The notes below the pieces were generated by a model. That model searched no databases and had not been told where the DNA came from. It saw only the letters and a program-made list of their open reading frames with translations. A DNA stretch of 64,000 nucleotides from an uncultured Lachnospiraceae bacterium (lineage in GTDB: Bacteria > Bacillota > Clostridia > Lachnospirales > Lachnospiraceae): assembly GCA_902779575.1 (NCBI GenBank), contig CACZBW010000013.1, positions 41,649 to 105,648 of the forward strand, in the 5' to 3' direction. The first letter of the stretch is position 1, and each line of letters opens with the position of its first letter. A program made the translations under genes and the position numbers. Shown here piece after piece: positions 35,668 to 44,229 of the stretch.

Positions 35668-38025
35668 ATGGATGTTTTCGGCCGTTATGCGCCATTTATT
35701 CAGGATTTCATATACCGCAGCAACTGGCAGAACCTTCGGGCGATCCAGGCGGCGGCGGGCGAAGCGATCTTTGAATCGGATGAAAATGTACTGCTGGCGG
35801 CTTCCACGGCTTCCGGCAAGACGGAAGCCGCCTTTTTTCCGATCCTGACTCTGTTTGATGAGGATCCCCCTGCTTCTGTCGGCTGTATCTATATCGCGCC
35901 GCTGAAGGCGCTGATCAACGACCAGTTCGGACGTCTGAATGATCTGTGTGAGGAGGCCGGCATTCCCGTCTGGCACTGGCACGGCGACGTGTCGGCGTCC
36001 CATAAAAAGAAGCTTCTGAAACATCCTTCCGGCATTCTGCAGATTACGCCGGAATCCCTGGAAGCTCTGCTTCTGAGAAAACATGGGGAGATTCCGAATC
36101 TTTTCGGAGACCTCAGGTTTGTCGTGATCGACGAGATCCATTCCCTGCTGAGGGGAGACCGGGGCGGCCAGACCCTGTGCCTGATCGAGCGCCTGAGCAG
36201 GATGGCGGAGGTAATGCCCCGCAGGATCGGTCTCTCGGCAACCATCGGAGATCCGGAAGCGGCCGGCCGTTTTCTCTCAAGCGGAACGGGGCGGGGCTGC
36301 GTGATCCCGCGGATTGAGGCAAAAGGACTGCGCTGGCGTCTCTCCATGGAGCATTTTTTCCTGACTCCGCCTCAGGCAGCGGATGAAGCAGCCGCACCCG
36401 GGAAGGATTTTCAGGCAGCGGAAGAAACCGCTGCGCCTGGGAGAGATTTCCGGATGCCGGATGCGTCAGCCCCGCCAGGAAAAAGCCCTCAGGAATCGGA
36501 TTTTCCGGACGGCCAGGAAAGTCTGATCTCCGGCGACAGCACTGTGAGCGCGCCTTCGGACAGAGCGCCTTACGGCGCGGATCCGGGGATGGCCTATATC
36601 TTTGAACATACAAAAGGCAGAAAATGCCTGGTATTCAGCAATTCCAGGGAGGAGTGCGAGGCTGTCACCTCCACGCTCCGCCAGTACTGCGAAGCCGCGC
36701 ACGAGCCGGACCGCTTCATGATTCATCACGGCAATCTGTCCGTTTCCTTCCGCGAGACCGCGGAGGAGGCGATGAAACAGGAGGACGCCGCCGTCACAAC
36801 CTGTACGACCGCGACGCTGGAGCTTGGAATTGACATCGGAAAGCTGGAACGGGCTTTCCAGATCGACGCGCCGTTTACCGTTTCCTCCTTCCTTCAGAGG
36901 ATGGGCCGGACCGGCAGGCGGGGCGAGCCCCAGGAAATGTGGTTTGTCATGCGGGAGGAGCACGCCGAGGCGAGGGATCTGCTCCCGGAGACCATCCCCT
37001 GGAAACTGATTCAGGGAATCGCCCTGATCCAGCTGTACCTTGAGGAGCACTGGGTGGAGCCGCCCCGGGAGGACAGGCTTCCTTACAGCCTGCTCTATCA
37101 CCAGACCATGAGCACGCTGGCCTCAGGCGGAGAGATGACGCCGGCGGAGCTGGCCTCCAGGGTATTGAGCCTGGCATATTTCAGAGGAATCTCAAAAGAG
37201 GATTACCGGATTCTACTGAATCATCTGGTCGCCATCGACCATATCCAGCTGACCGAGAACCGGGGCCTGATCGTCGGACTCAGCGGGGAACGGATTACCA
37301 GCTCCTTCAAGTTTTACGCGGTTTTCCAGGAAAATGAAGAGTACCGGGTCCGCTGTGAATCCCAGGAGATCGGGACGATAGTCAAACCGCCGCCGGTCGG
37401 GGACAAGATTGCGATTGCCGGCCATATCTGGGTAGTGGAAGAAGTGGACAGGACCCATCATCAGGTTTACTGCCATATGGTGAAAGGCAAAGTGCCTGCC
37501 TATTTCGGCCAGGAACCGGGAGATATCCACACAAAGATTCTGGAGCGGATGCGGCGGGTGCTGAGTGAGCAGAAAAGCTACCCATACCTGCTGAAAAATG
37601 CTTCCGCGAGACTTGCGACAGCACGGCAGGCCGCGATTCTGGCCCATCTTGACCGGAAACCGCTCGTCTGTCTGGGAGGTAATATGTACTGTCTCCTCCC
37701 ATGGCTGGGAAGTTATGCCTTTCTGGCCCTGGAGCGTTTTCTGCGTCTGAAATGTGCCGGAGCGCTCGGCCTGAAGGGCTTCAATTCCGCGCGGCCTTAT
37801 TTTATGCAGTTTACAATGAGCGCGTCGGAGAGTGAATTTGTCCGGATTCTGAAGGCGGAAGCGCTCAGGGACCTTGATCCGATGGAGCTGCTTTATCCCG
37901 GAGAGGTTCCCCTCTTTGACAAGTACGACGATATTCTGCCGGAGGAACTGGTCCGGAAAGGATTTGCGTACGGGGTGCTGGATACAGAAGGCATGAAAAA
38001 GCGGATTCTGGAGTGGGAAGGATAA
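35668..38025 (+). CDS. Lhr-like DEAD/DEAH-box helicase (DEIH box)
   Basis: 785-aa superfamily-II helicase. Motif I is ASTASGKTEAAFF with Lys51; motif II is DEIH (Asp155-His158); motif III is SAT; motif VI is QRMGRTGRRG (about residue 410). A non-conserved insert (about 230-300) between the two RecA domains is Ala/Pro/Asp-rich with repeated APGKDF/APGRDF segments. The C-terminal half resembles Lhr-type winged-helix regions. The start is the ATG at 35668 (GAGGACTTGGAG upstream) rather than an in-frame TTG two codons before. It is the last gene of the probable operon, 29 bp after the ATPase gene; Lhr-type enzymes unwind 3'-tailed nucleic acids. Confidence 0.88.
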   Translation: MDVFGRYAPFIQDFIYRSNWQNLRAIQAAAGEAIFESDENVLLAASTASGKTEAAFFPILTLFDEDPPASVGCIYIAPLKALINDQFGRLNDLCEEAGIPVWHWHGDVSASHKKKLLKHPSGILQITPESLEALLLRKHGEIPNLFGDLRFVVIDEIHSLLRGDRGGQTLCLIERLSRMAEVMPRRIGLSATIGDPEAAGRFLSSGTGRGCVIPRIEAKGLRWRLSMEHFFLTPPQAADEAAAPGKDFQAAEETAAPGRDFRMPDASAPPGKSPQESDFPDGQESLISGDSTVSAPSDRAPYGADPGMAYIFEHTKGRKCLVFSNSREECEAVTSTLRQYCEAAHEPDRFMIHHGNLSVSFRETAEEAMKQEDAAVTTCTTATLELGIDIGKLERAFQIDAPFTVSSFLQRMGRTGRRGEPQEMWFVMREEHAEARDLLPETIPWKLIQGIALIQLYLEEHWVEPPREDRLPYSLLYHQTMSTLASGGEMTPAELASRVLSLAYFRGISKEDYRILLNHLVAIDHIQLTENRGLIVGLSGERITSSFKFYAVFQENEEYRVRCESQEIGTIVKPPPVGDKIAIAGHIWVVEEVDRTHHQVYCHMVKGKVPAYFGQEPGDIHTKILERMRRVLSEQKSYPYLLKNASARLATARQAAILAHLDRKPLVCLGGNMYCLLPWLGSYAFLALERFLRLKCAGALGLKGFNSARPYFMQFTMSASESEFVRILKAEALRDLDPMELLYPGEVPLFDKYDDILPEELVRKGFAYGVLDTEGMKKRILEWEG

Positions 38026-38062
38026 GGAATCCCTGAGAAGATAAGCAGAAGAGAACAAACGG

Positions 38063-38071
38063 TGTTATAAT
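38063..38071 (+). promoter_or_regulatory. Extended -10 promoter of udp-cdd-deoC
   Basis: TGTTATAAT, a TGnTATAAT extended -10 box with no good -35 partner. A perfect 14-bp palindrome GCCGTCCGGACGGC (38083-38096), about 12 bases after the -10, could be an operator or hairpin at the start of the transcript; TATGAAAAAACGGAGC is then repeated twice near 38120-38155. Confidence 0.55.
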
Positions 38072-38188
38072 AATACGCAAAGGCCGTCCGGACGGCGGAA
38101 GACAGTGTCAGGCGACTTATGAAAAAACGGAGCGTATGAAAAAACGGAGCCAGAGAAATAAGCCCGGCGGAAAGAGAGGGGAAGAAAA

Positions 38189-38974
38189 ATGATTGACTAT
38201 TCCGAGGGAACTGGAAAACTGTATCATATTCAGGTGGCACCCGGGGAGGTAGGAAGATATGTGATTCTTCCCGGAGATCCCAAGAGATGTGAAAAGATCG
38301 CGCAGTATTTTGACAATCCGGTCCTGATCGCGGACAACCGCGAATATGTGACTTACACAGGAACCCTGGACGGCGTAAAGGTATCGGTTACTTCCACCGG
38401 AATCGGCGGGCCGAGCGCAGCGATCGCCATGGAAGAGCTGAAGAGGTGCGGCGCGGATACATTTTTAAGAGTCGGCACCTGCGGCGGCATGCAGCTGGAA
38501 GTAAAAGGCGGCGACCTTGTAATCGCCACCGGAGCCATCCGGGCGGAAGGCACCAGCAAAGAGTATGCGCCGGTCGAATATCCCGCGGTGGCGGATTTTG
38601 ATATTGCCCTTGCCATGAGGCAGGCGGCGGCCAGCCTTGGCTTTACCGCGCATCTGGGCGTCGTCCAGTGCAAAGACTCTTTCTACGGACAGCATGAGCC
38701 GGAAGTGAAGCCGGTGAGCTACGAACTGCTGAATAAATGGGAAGCCTGGATCAGGTGCGGCTGTCTTGCCTCCGAGATGGAGTCCGCCGCCCTGTTCGTC
38801 GTGGGCTCCTGCCTGAAGGTCAGGGTAGGCACGGTGCTTCTGACAATCGCCAATCAGGAGAGGGCGAAAGCCGGCCTTGAAAATGAGCAGGTACACGACA
38901 CATCAGGTGCGATAAGGACGGCGGTGGAAGCCATCCGCCTGCTGATTAAGCAGGACGCACAGGAGGGGAAATGA
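38189..38974 (+). CDS. udp: Uridine phosphorylase
   Basis: 261-aa nucleoside phosphorylase that splits uridine (and often deoxyuridine/thymidine) with phosphate. Motifs: [45 protein letters not shown] (phosphate loop) and [12 protein letters not shown] (ribose contact Glu-Met-Glu). The N-terminal [16 protein letters not shown] is typical. AGAGGGGAAG precedes the ATG. The stop overlaps the start of cdd by four bases (ATGA), so the two are translationally coupled. Together with deoC it forms a pyrimidine nucleoside catabolism operon. Confidence 0.94.
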   Translation: MIDYSEGTGKLYHIQVAPGEVGRYVILPGDPKRCEKIAQYFDNPVLIADNREYVTYTGTLDGVKVSVTSTGIGGPSAAIAMEELKRCGADTFLRVGTCGGMQLEVKGGDLVIATGAIRAEGTSKEYAPVEYPAVADFDIALAMRQAAASLGFTAHLGVVQCKDSFYGQHEPEVKPVSYELLNKWEAWIRCGCLASEMESAALFVVGSCLKVRVGTVLLTIANQERAKAGLENEQVHDTSGAIRTAVEAIRLLIKQDAQEGK

Positions 38975-39444
38975 TGCCGGACAGGAAAAATGATGAGACG
39001 GTGCCGGCCGGAACATCCGCCGGACTGCCGGAAAAAGCCATGATTGAGGAGCTTTGCAATAAAGCGGCTGCGATGCGGGAGCGGGCTTATGTCCCTTACT
39101 CTCATTTCCGGGTAGGGGCGGCCCTTCTGGCTGAGAGCGGCCGGATCTATACGGGCTGCAATATCGAGAACGCTGCGTTTACGCCCGGTATCTGTGCGGA
39201 GAGAACCGCATTTGCCAAAGCGGTCAGCGAGGGAGAGAAGCATTTTCTCGCGATCGCGATTGCGGGAGGCCCGGAGCAGGGACCCGCGCAGTACTGCCCG
39301 CCCTGCGGAGTCTGCAGGCAGGTGATATCCGAATTCTGCGATTCGGATTTCCCGATATTCCTGACAAAGGGCGGAACAGATTACAAAGCATACACGCTGG
39401 AAGAACTGCTGCCCTTCCGTTTCGGACCGGACAATATGCGCTGA
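38971..39444 (+). CDS. cdd: Cytidine deaminase
   Basis: 157-aa zinc enzyme converting cytidine and deoxycytidine to the uridine forms, feeding Udp. Zinc ligands and proton shuttle are Cys75-Ala76-Glu77 in [10 protein letters not shown], with Cys112 and Cys115 in PPCGVCRQV. The core [18 protein letters not shown] and [18 protein letters not shown] are canonical. The first 22 residues extend beyond most homologues and look disordered; an in-frame ATG at residue 24 is an alternative start, but the ATGA overlap with udp favours the longer one. Confidence 0.94.
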   Translation: MMPDRKNDETVPAGTSAGLPEKAMIEELCNKAAAMRERAYVPYSHFRVGAALLAESGRIYTGCNIENAAFTPGICAERTAFAKAVSEGEKHFLAIAIAGGPEQGPAQYCPPCGVCRQVISEFCDSDFPIFLTKGGTDYKAYTLEELLPFRFGPDNMR

Positions 39445-39561
39445 CCCGGAATGCTCCTGTCCCTGCCGGGCCGGATTCCGGTATTGCAGGGAATATGGCT
39501 GCTGCCAGCCGTTCAGGGTGAATTGATTTAAGTCGTTCTCGTATAAGGAGTTGTGGAAGAT

Positions 39562-40203
39562 ATGGAAAATATAGCTGGAAAGATCGATCATACTCTGCTC
39601 AAGGCGGAGGCCGGGGAAAGCGATATCCGCAGGATCTGTGCGGAGGCAAGGCAGTACGGCTTCGCGTCCGTCTGCGTGAATTCATGCTATACGAAGCTCG
39701 TCGCGGACGAGCTGAAGGGAACGGGGATCGAAACCTGCGTGGTGGTCGGCTTCCCGCTCGGCGCCATGGCAACAGCCGCGAAAGCTTATGAAGCCGCGTG
39801 CGCAAAAGCGGACGGTGCCGGAGAGATCGATATGGTGATCAATGTGGGCGCCCTGAAGGAAGGCAGAGACGATTATGTCGAGGAGGATATCCGCGCTGTC
39901 GTGGAAGCTGCCGCTCCCGCGATCGTGAAAGTAATTATCGAGACCTGCCTGCTGACCGATGAGGAGAAGGTGAAAGCCTGCCTCCTTGCCGAGAAAGCGG
40001 GAGCCGCCTTTGTAAAGACTTCTACAGGATTTTCGAAAGCGGGGGCGACCGCTGAGGATGTCGCACTGATGAAGAAGACGGTCGGCGACCGCCTTAAGGT
40101 GAAAGCAGCCGGCGGGATCCATACCCCGCAGCAGGCGCAGGAACTGCTGGCGGCAGGAGCGGACCGCATCGGGGCCAGCAACGGAATCGCACTGCTTGGC
40201 TGA
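39562..40203 (+). CDS. deoC: Deoxyribose-phosphate aldolase
   Basis: 213-aa class I aldolase splitting deoxyribose-5-phosphate into acetaldehyde and glyceraldehyde-3-phosphate, the last step of deoxynucleoside breakdown. The Schiff-base lysine is Lys152 in [18 protein letters not shown]; the catalytic second lysine lies in [26 protein letters not shown] and VVGFPLGA are family motifs. AAGGAG at 39545 is 11 bases before the ATG at 39562; an in-frame GTG at 39553 is an alternative. It lies 117 bp after cdd. No phosphopentomutase (deoB) is seen in the window. Confidence 0.94.
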   Translation: MENIAGKIDHTLLKAEAGESDIRRICAEARQYGFASVCVNSCYTKLVADELKGTGIETCVVVGFPLGAMATAAKAYEAACAKADGAGEIDMVINVGALKEGRDDYVEEDIRAVVEAAAPAIVKVIIETCLLTDEEKVKACLLAEKAGAAFVKTSTGFSKAGATAEDVALMKKTVGDRLKVKAAGGIHTPQQAQELLAAGADRIGASNGIALLG

Positions 40204-40432
40204 GAAAGCTGACTGCAGCATCACTCTGCCCGGCTGAGAGCCGGCAGCAGCGGAATCACTCTGGCTGGCTGAGAACCGTCGGCAGCGAATCATGCAGCCG
40301 GCCGGGAAGCCGTGACAGAGGAAATGCGGTGATTCGTTAAGCATCGGTCGGTGCGCGCCTCCGGGTAAGGGCCGGAAAGCGCGCAGGAGAAGATACGAAG
40401 ATACAGGGGAGTATAGGTAAGGGGAAAGAAAC

Positions 40433-41404
40433 ATGTCAGCGAAGCGGTTTTTTGTGACCTTTCTGGCGTCGGCCGTGCTGTGCGGGGGTACAGCCGGTGC
40501 GGTTACGCTGGACTGGGAAGATCTGACGAACGCCCAGCAAAAAAAGGCATATCTGGATCTGGAAGAGGAGAATAAAGAGCTGAAGGACCAGCTTGCCAGG
40601 CTGGAGGAGCAGCTGCGGGCAGCCGGCATAGAGCCGGTTTCTTCCGGGAGCAGCAACAATGCTTCAGGAGGAGGGGGATCCTTATCGTCCGGCGCAGCTG
40701 ATTCATCCGGATCCTCCGAAACGGGGACGGTTACCTTCGGTTCTTCCGGCCAGCTGAAGAGCGTGAATTCATTTCTGGATGATCTCGCGCAGTCCTTCAA
40801 CGCCCGCCAGAATCTTGCCAGAACATACAGTACGGATGAAGTCTCCGCCATGTCCGCGGACGATATGTGGAACTTCCGTTTTCAGTGCGCGGAAGCGGAG
40901 AGAGACTTTTTTAACAGCTATGACGGAGCGCAGTTTGATGACCTGAACATATTCTATCTCTGTTCCGAATACTGCCTGGGCCTGGGAAAACAGTTTCAGG
41001 CGGAAGAGGTCTGGAACAGCAGCGGGGATTCGGAAAAGGCAAACCAGCTCTATACGGCGGGCTACTATAACAGGGCGTACGCGCTGGTGGAGCTGTGTGA
41101 ATTCTACGGCCTGGACCTGGCCCAGGAATATGCGAATCTGAAGTCCGCGGTGAGGCAGATGGACGCGCTCAGCGGGGAGGAGACGCGCAATGCGGCGGTG
41201 GACCCCGCAACCGTGATGCAGGTCCAGCAGCTACTGAATGACATCGGCTTCCGCTGCGGAACGCCGGACGGCATTGCGGGAAGACAGACAGCAAGTTCGA
41301 TCGAACGCTTCCAGACGATGTACGGCTATGAACCCGCGGACGGAATCATTGACAGCGAACTGATCAGCCAGCTGCAGGACAGGCTGGCCAGGCAGCAGGG
41401 GTAA
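40433..41404 (+). CDS. Secreted coiled-coil protein with peptidoglycan-binding domain
   Basis: 323-aa exported protein: signal peptide 1-23 (FFVTFLASAVLCGG core), a coiled coil (about 35-66, YLDLEEENKELKDQLARLEEQ), a Ser/Gly linker (about 70-100), an uncharacterised helical domain rich in Tyr and Glu (about 105-250), and a C-terminal PG_binding_1 domain (about 258-320; VQQLLNDIGFRCGTPDGIAGRQTASSIERFQ). It probably sits in the wall. GGGGAAAGAAAC precedes the ATG. The 229-bp gap after deoC holds imperfect GGCTGAGA-containing repeats but no gene. Confidence 0.8.
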   Translation: MSAKRFFVTFLASAVLCGGTAGAVTLDWEDLTNAQQKKAYLDLEEENKELKDQLARLEEQLRAAGIEPVSSGSSNNASGGGGSLSSGAADSSGSSETGTVTFGSSGQLKSVNSFLDDLAQSFNARQNLARTYSTDEVSAMSADDMWNFRFQCAEAERDFFNSYDGAQFDDLNIFYLCSEYCLGLGKQFQAEEVWNSSGDSEKANQLYTAGYYNRAYALVELCEFYGLDLAQEYANLKSAVRQMDALSGEETRNAAVDPATVMQVQQLLNDIGFRCGTPDGIAGRQTASSIERFQTMYGYEPADGIIDSELISQLQDRLARQQG

Positions 41405-41432
41405 AGCGGCTGCTTAGGGAGGAGTAAGCGAA

Positions 41433-42707
41433 GTGGGACTGAAGATACTGGCGATCATACTGTTTCTGGCCATGTATGTTCTCATGACCCTGTTCATGCG
41501 GATCAGAGTCTGGATCGTACTCAGCACGGCAGTTCTGTTTCTCGTTACGGGAATTCTTCCGGTTTCCGTACTGCCCGAAGCGATCAACTGGAATGTTCTT
41601 CTGATGATTTCGGGAACCATGATTCTGGTTGATTTCTTCATAGAATCGAAAATGCCGAACCTGATTGCGGATTTCCTGCTGGATAAGGCCAAAAATGTCA
41701 TGTGGGTCATTATCTACATGTCGCTTTTCGCCGGAGTGATCTCCGCTTTTGTCGACAATGTCGCGACCGTCCTCATGGTGGCGCCGGTCGGAATTGCCGT
41801 CTGCAAAAAGCTGAAGATTTCGCCGGTTCCCATGATTCTGTCCATCGCGGTTTCTTCCAATCTGCAGGGCGCCGCAACCCTGGTCGGCGATACGACCTCG
41901 ATCATGCTCGGCGCGTATGCGAAGATGGATTTTATGGAATTCTTCTGGATGGAGGGCCGTCCCGGAATCTTTTTCGCCGTCGAGCTCGGCGCGCTTGCCA
42001 CGGTTCCGGTCATGATGATCCTGTTCCATTCTTTCCGGCAGCCGGTGGAGGCAAAGGGCAGGACAAAGGTTACAGACTATAAACCGAGCTGGCTCCTGAT
42101 TCTCATGGTGGTCCTGCTGATCTGCGCATCTTTTATCCCGAACAAGCCGGAGGTCACCAACGGCGTGATCTGCTGCTGCCTGGCTCTGGCGGCGGTTGTC
42201 CTTGATTATCTGCAGGGCCGTTCGACGAAAAATACGGTGCATGCCTTCCGGAACCTGGATTATGAGACGCTGGGCCTGCTGTTCTGTCTCTTCCTTGTGA
42301 TTCAGGGAATCACAGAGGTGGGAATCGTGGATGAGGCGGCGCAGCTGATCGCGAAGGCCGGCGGGAAAAATATGTTCCTGCTCTATACGATCATCGTCTG
42401 GGGATCCGTGCTGTTTTCCGCCTTTATCGACAATATCCCCTACGTGGCAACCATGCTGCCGGTAATCACGGGTATTACCAGGGCGCTGGGAGTGGAGCCT
42501 TACCTTCTCTATTTCGGACTCCTGACCGGGGCTACCCTGGGAGGAAATCTGACTCCGATCGGGGCCTCCGCCAATATAACCGCGACCGGACTCCTGAAAA
42601 AAGAAGGCTTCAGCGTTTCCTTCGGCGACTTCATGAAAATCGGAGTTCCCTTTACGCTTACCGCGGTTTTTGTCGGATATCTCTTCATCTGGATTTTCTG
42701 GGCGTAA
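41433..42707 (+). CDS. Ion-transporter superfamily permease (ArsB/NhaD/SLC13-like)
   Basis: 424-aa integral membrane protein with about 11 hydrophobic helices. The two halves carry the repeated signature of the ion-transporter superfamily: SAFVDNVATVLMVAPVG (about 108-124) and SAFIDNIPYVATMLPVI (about 329-345), each followed by a helix with GAATLVGDTTSIM or GGNLTPIGASANI. These are hairpin-type substrate and sodium sites. Substrate may be an organic acid, arsenite or sodium/proton exchange; the sequence does not decide. GTG start at 41433 after GGAGGAG. It is 28 bp behind the peptidoglycan-binding gene, so possibly cotranscribed. Confidence 0.85.
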   Translation: MGLKILAIILFLAMYVLMTLFMRIRVWIVLSTAVLFLVTGILPVSVLPEAINWNVLLMISGTMILVDFFIESKMPNLIADFLLDKAKNVMWVIIYMSLFAGVISAFVDNVATVLMVAPVGIAVCKKLKISPVPMILSIAVSSNLQGAATLVGDTTSIMLGAYAKMDFMEFFWMEGRPGIFFAVELGALATVPVMMILFHSFRQPVEAKGRTKVTDYKPSWLLILMVVLLICASFIPNKPEVTNGVICCCLALAAVVLDYLQGRSTKNTVHAFRNLDYETLGLLFCLFLVIQGITEVGIVDEAAQLIAKAGGKNMFLLYTIIVWGSVLFSAFIDNIPYVATMLPVITGITRALGVEPYLLYFGLLTGATLGGNLTPIGASANITATGLLKKEGFSVSFGDFMKIGVPFTLTAVFVGYLFIWIFWA

Positions 42708-43306
42708 AGTCAGGAGATTTACTCCCGAAGATTAAAAACCGGGGAAATAAAGCCGCGATCAAATCCGGGAAATGTAACCGGAACAGTCCGAGAAGCGGAA
42801 ACCCGGAAAAGAATAAAAAAGAAACCGCTTCCTTTTTTCGGATGCAGAGCATTTCCGGAAAGGGGAGGCGGGTTTTTTTGCCCCTGAAAAGGGAGTGCCG
42901 GCCAGCTGGCGCTGACCGGCGGGGAGTATGAGTTTCCCTGTCTGTGAAACATATACACAGCAGCATGGAAGAAATAGGAGGTATTGAAAATATTTTGCTG
43001 CTTTTTTTCGCTAAAACGTCACTTACAGTATATTCTGTAAATATGGAATAGTAAAGAGAAAAAGAATGAATAATTTGTGAATTTTAAAGGCGCACCCTAA
43101 ATCACAAATAATATTCGCCGCCGATCTCCCTGTATTCAAACTATATTCAGCCGGATGCTCCGGATTCCGGCGAAATTCTGTGTACCCGGGCTCTTCTGAG
43201 TGCCTTCTGAGTGTATTCAGGCCAGATTACAGGGATCACGGCGAAGTTTTCTGAGCATGAGCGTTTGTCAAAGGGATTTTTTGTTCACAAATTATTCACA
43301 AAATAA
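42708..43306. other. Long gene-free stretch ahead of hsp20
   Basis: No convincing gene in about 600 bp. The left part is A-rich with a GGGG/CCCC hairpin and T7 run near 42860-42886. The right part has short repeats: TTCTGAGTG twice (about 43194 and 43206) and TATTCA elements three times near 43133-43220. TTGTTCACA and TTATTCACA (43281-43300) resemble DnaA boxes. Confidence 0.4.
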
Positions 43307-43349
43307 TTAGCACTCGCCACTTGACGTGGCTAATAACAAGTGATATAAC
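43307..43349 (+). promoter_or_regulatory. CIRCE operator overlapping the hsp20 promoter
   Basis: Left arm TTAGCACTC (43307-43315) is a perfect CIRCE half-site; after exactly 9 bp the right arm CGTGGCTAA (43325-43333) keeps the GCTAA end of the consensus GAGTGCTAA. It overlaps the -35 of a good sigma-A promoter: TTGACG (43321-43326), 17-bp spacer, TATAAC (43344-43349). This is the arrangement expected for HrcA repression of a heat-shock gene; the leader to the start codon is about 120 nt. Confidence 0.8.
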
Positions 43350-43472
43350 AGAGTCATCAAGAGGGAAATGAAAAAAGTTCATCTTGATAAATACAATTTA
43401 TATATTTACAAATGCAAATTTACAGACAGCGCACGCAGCGCTTATCTGCTCATGATTAAGGAGGTATAAATT

Positions 43473-43919
43473 ATGTTGTTACCGAGACTTTATAACAGAG
43501 ATTTCTTTGATGACTTTTTCGATTTTGGATGGCCGCAGATGCCGAACGTTGAGAAACAGCTTTACGGCAAGAGAGCCGGCGAGGTCATGAAGACCGACGT
43601 GAAGGAAACAGAAGACAGCTACAAGGTAGCGATCGACCTTCCGGGATTTAAGAAAGACGAGATCGAGATCGAGCTGAAAGACGGTTATATGACCGTCAGC
43701 GCTTCCAAGGGCCTTGAGAAAGACGAGAAGAACGAGGAAGGCAAGTATATCAGAAGAGAGCGTTACACAGGGAATGTCCGCAGAAGCTTTTATGTGGGCG
43801 AGAACCTGACAGAAGACGATATCAAGGCATCCTTCGAGGACGGTATCCTGAAACTGGATCTTCCGAAGAAGGAAAACAAGCCGCAGGTTGAGACCAGACA
43901 TATCGTTTCGATTGAGTAA
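43473..43919 (+). CDS. Small heat-shock protein Hsp20
   Basis: 148-aa alpha-crystallin-type chaperone that holds unfolding proteins as large oligomers. The N-terminal Phe/Asp-rich arm (NRDFFDDFFDFGWP) precedes the alpha-crystallin domain (about 38-140), with VKETEDSYKVAIDLPGFKKDEI and the C-terminal GILKLDLPKKE strand. The usual I-x-I tail motif is present only loosely (RHIVSIE). AAGGAGG precedes the ATG by eight bases. CIRCE upstream and a terminator downstream show it is a single-gene HrcA regulon unit. Confidence 0.95.
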   Translation: MLLPRLYNRDFFDDFFDFGWPQMPNVEKQLYGKRAGEVMKTDVKETEDSYKVAIDLPGFKKDEIEIELKDGYMTVSASKGLEKDEKNEEGKYIRRERYTGNVRRSFYVGENLTEDDIKASFEDGILKLDLPKKENKPQVETRHIVSIE

Positions 43920-43963
43920 TCCAATATTGTGAAAGCAGCTGACTAAGCTGTGGGATCCATTTT

Positions 43964-43991
43964 CCCCGGGCAGAAATGTCCGGGGTTTTTT
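43964..43991 (+). terminator. Terminator of hsp20
   Basis: CCCCGGGCA (43964-43972) pairs with TGTCCGGGG (43977-43985), loop GAAA, one G-T pair, followed by TTTTTT (43986-43991). Confidence 0.92.
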
Positions 43992-44066
43992 ATGCAATCC
44001 GGGTAATGAAGCTATCACCGGACAGTCTGTTTATGATACAATGAATCTGTTGAATTCAATTCAGAA

Positions 44067-44198
44067 CTTCGCCGCGCAGATTCCCCTGACTGCAGCCGTA
44101 TGAGGAACACAGGTCAACAGATCCCCCGCAGTCGTGGGGCCGGACCCGCGGCGAAGGCTGAAGCCTCCGGCGGGTGCAATTCCGCCAGGGCGGAATTG
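44067..44198 (+). ncRNA. Structured leader upstream of the DUF212 gene
   Basis: A 9-bp stem CTTCGCCGC (44067-44075) with GCGGCGAAG (44148-44156) encloses about 70 nt including a CCCC/GGGG hairpin (44123-44138). A short AGGCT/AGCCT hairpin and a 9-10-bp CAATTCCGCC/GGCGGAATTG hairpin (44177-44198) follow, ending 30 bp before the start codon. The first 15 bases (AACTTCGCCGCGCAG) recur exactly at 52947 upstream of lysS. Family unknown; could be a leader element or a dispersed repeat. Confidence 0.45.
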
Positions 44199-44229
44199 AT
44201 AAATATTCAAGACAGGAAAGGACGCCGCC

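Noticed and set aside
34286-38025. A BREX phage-defence locus
   Set aside because: The BrxC/BrxD-type ATPase and a helicase are present, but there is no pglZ, brxA, brxB, brxL or DNA methyltransferase; the TerB protein points to a Ter-type module instead.
43281-43300. DnaA boxes upstream of hsp20
   Set aside because: Only two loose matches in AT-rich DNA; too few to claim a site.
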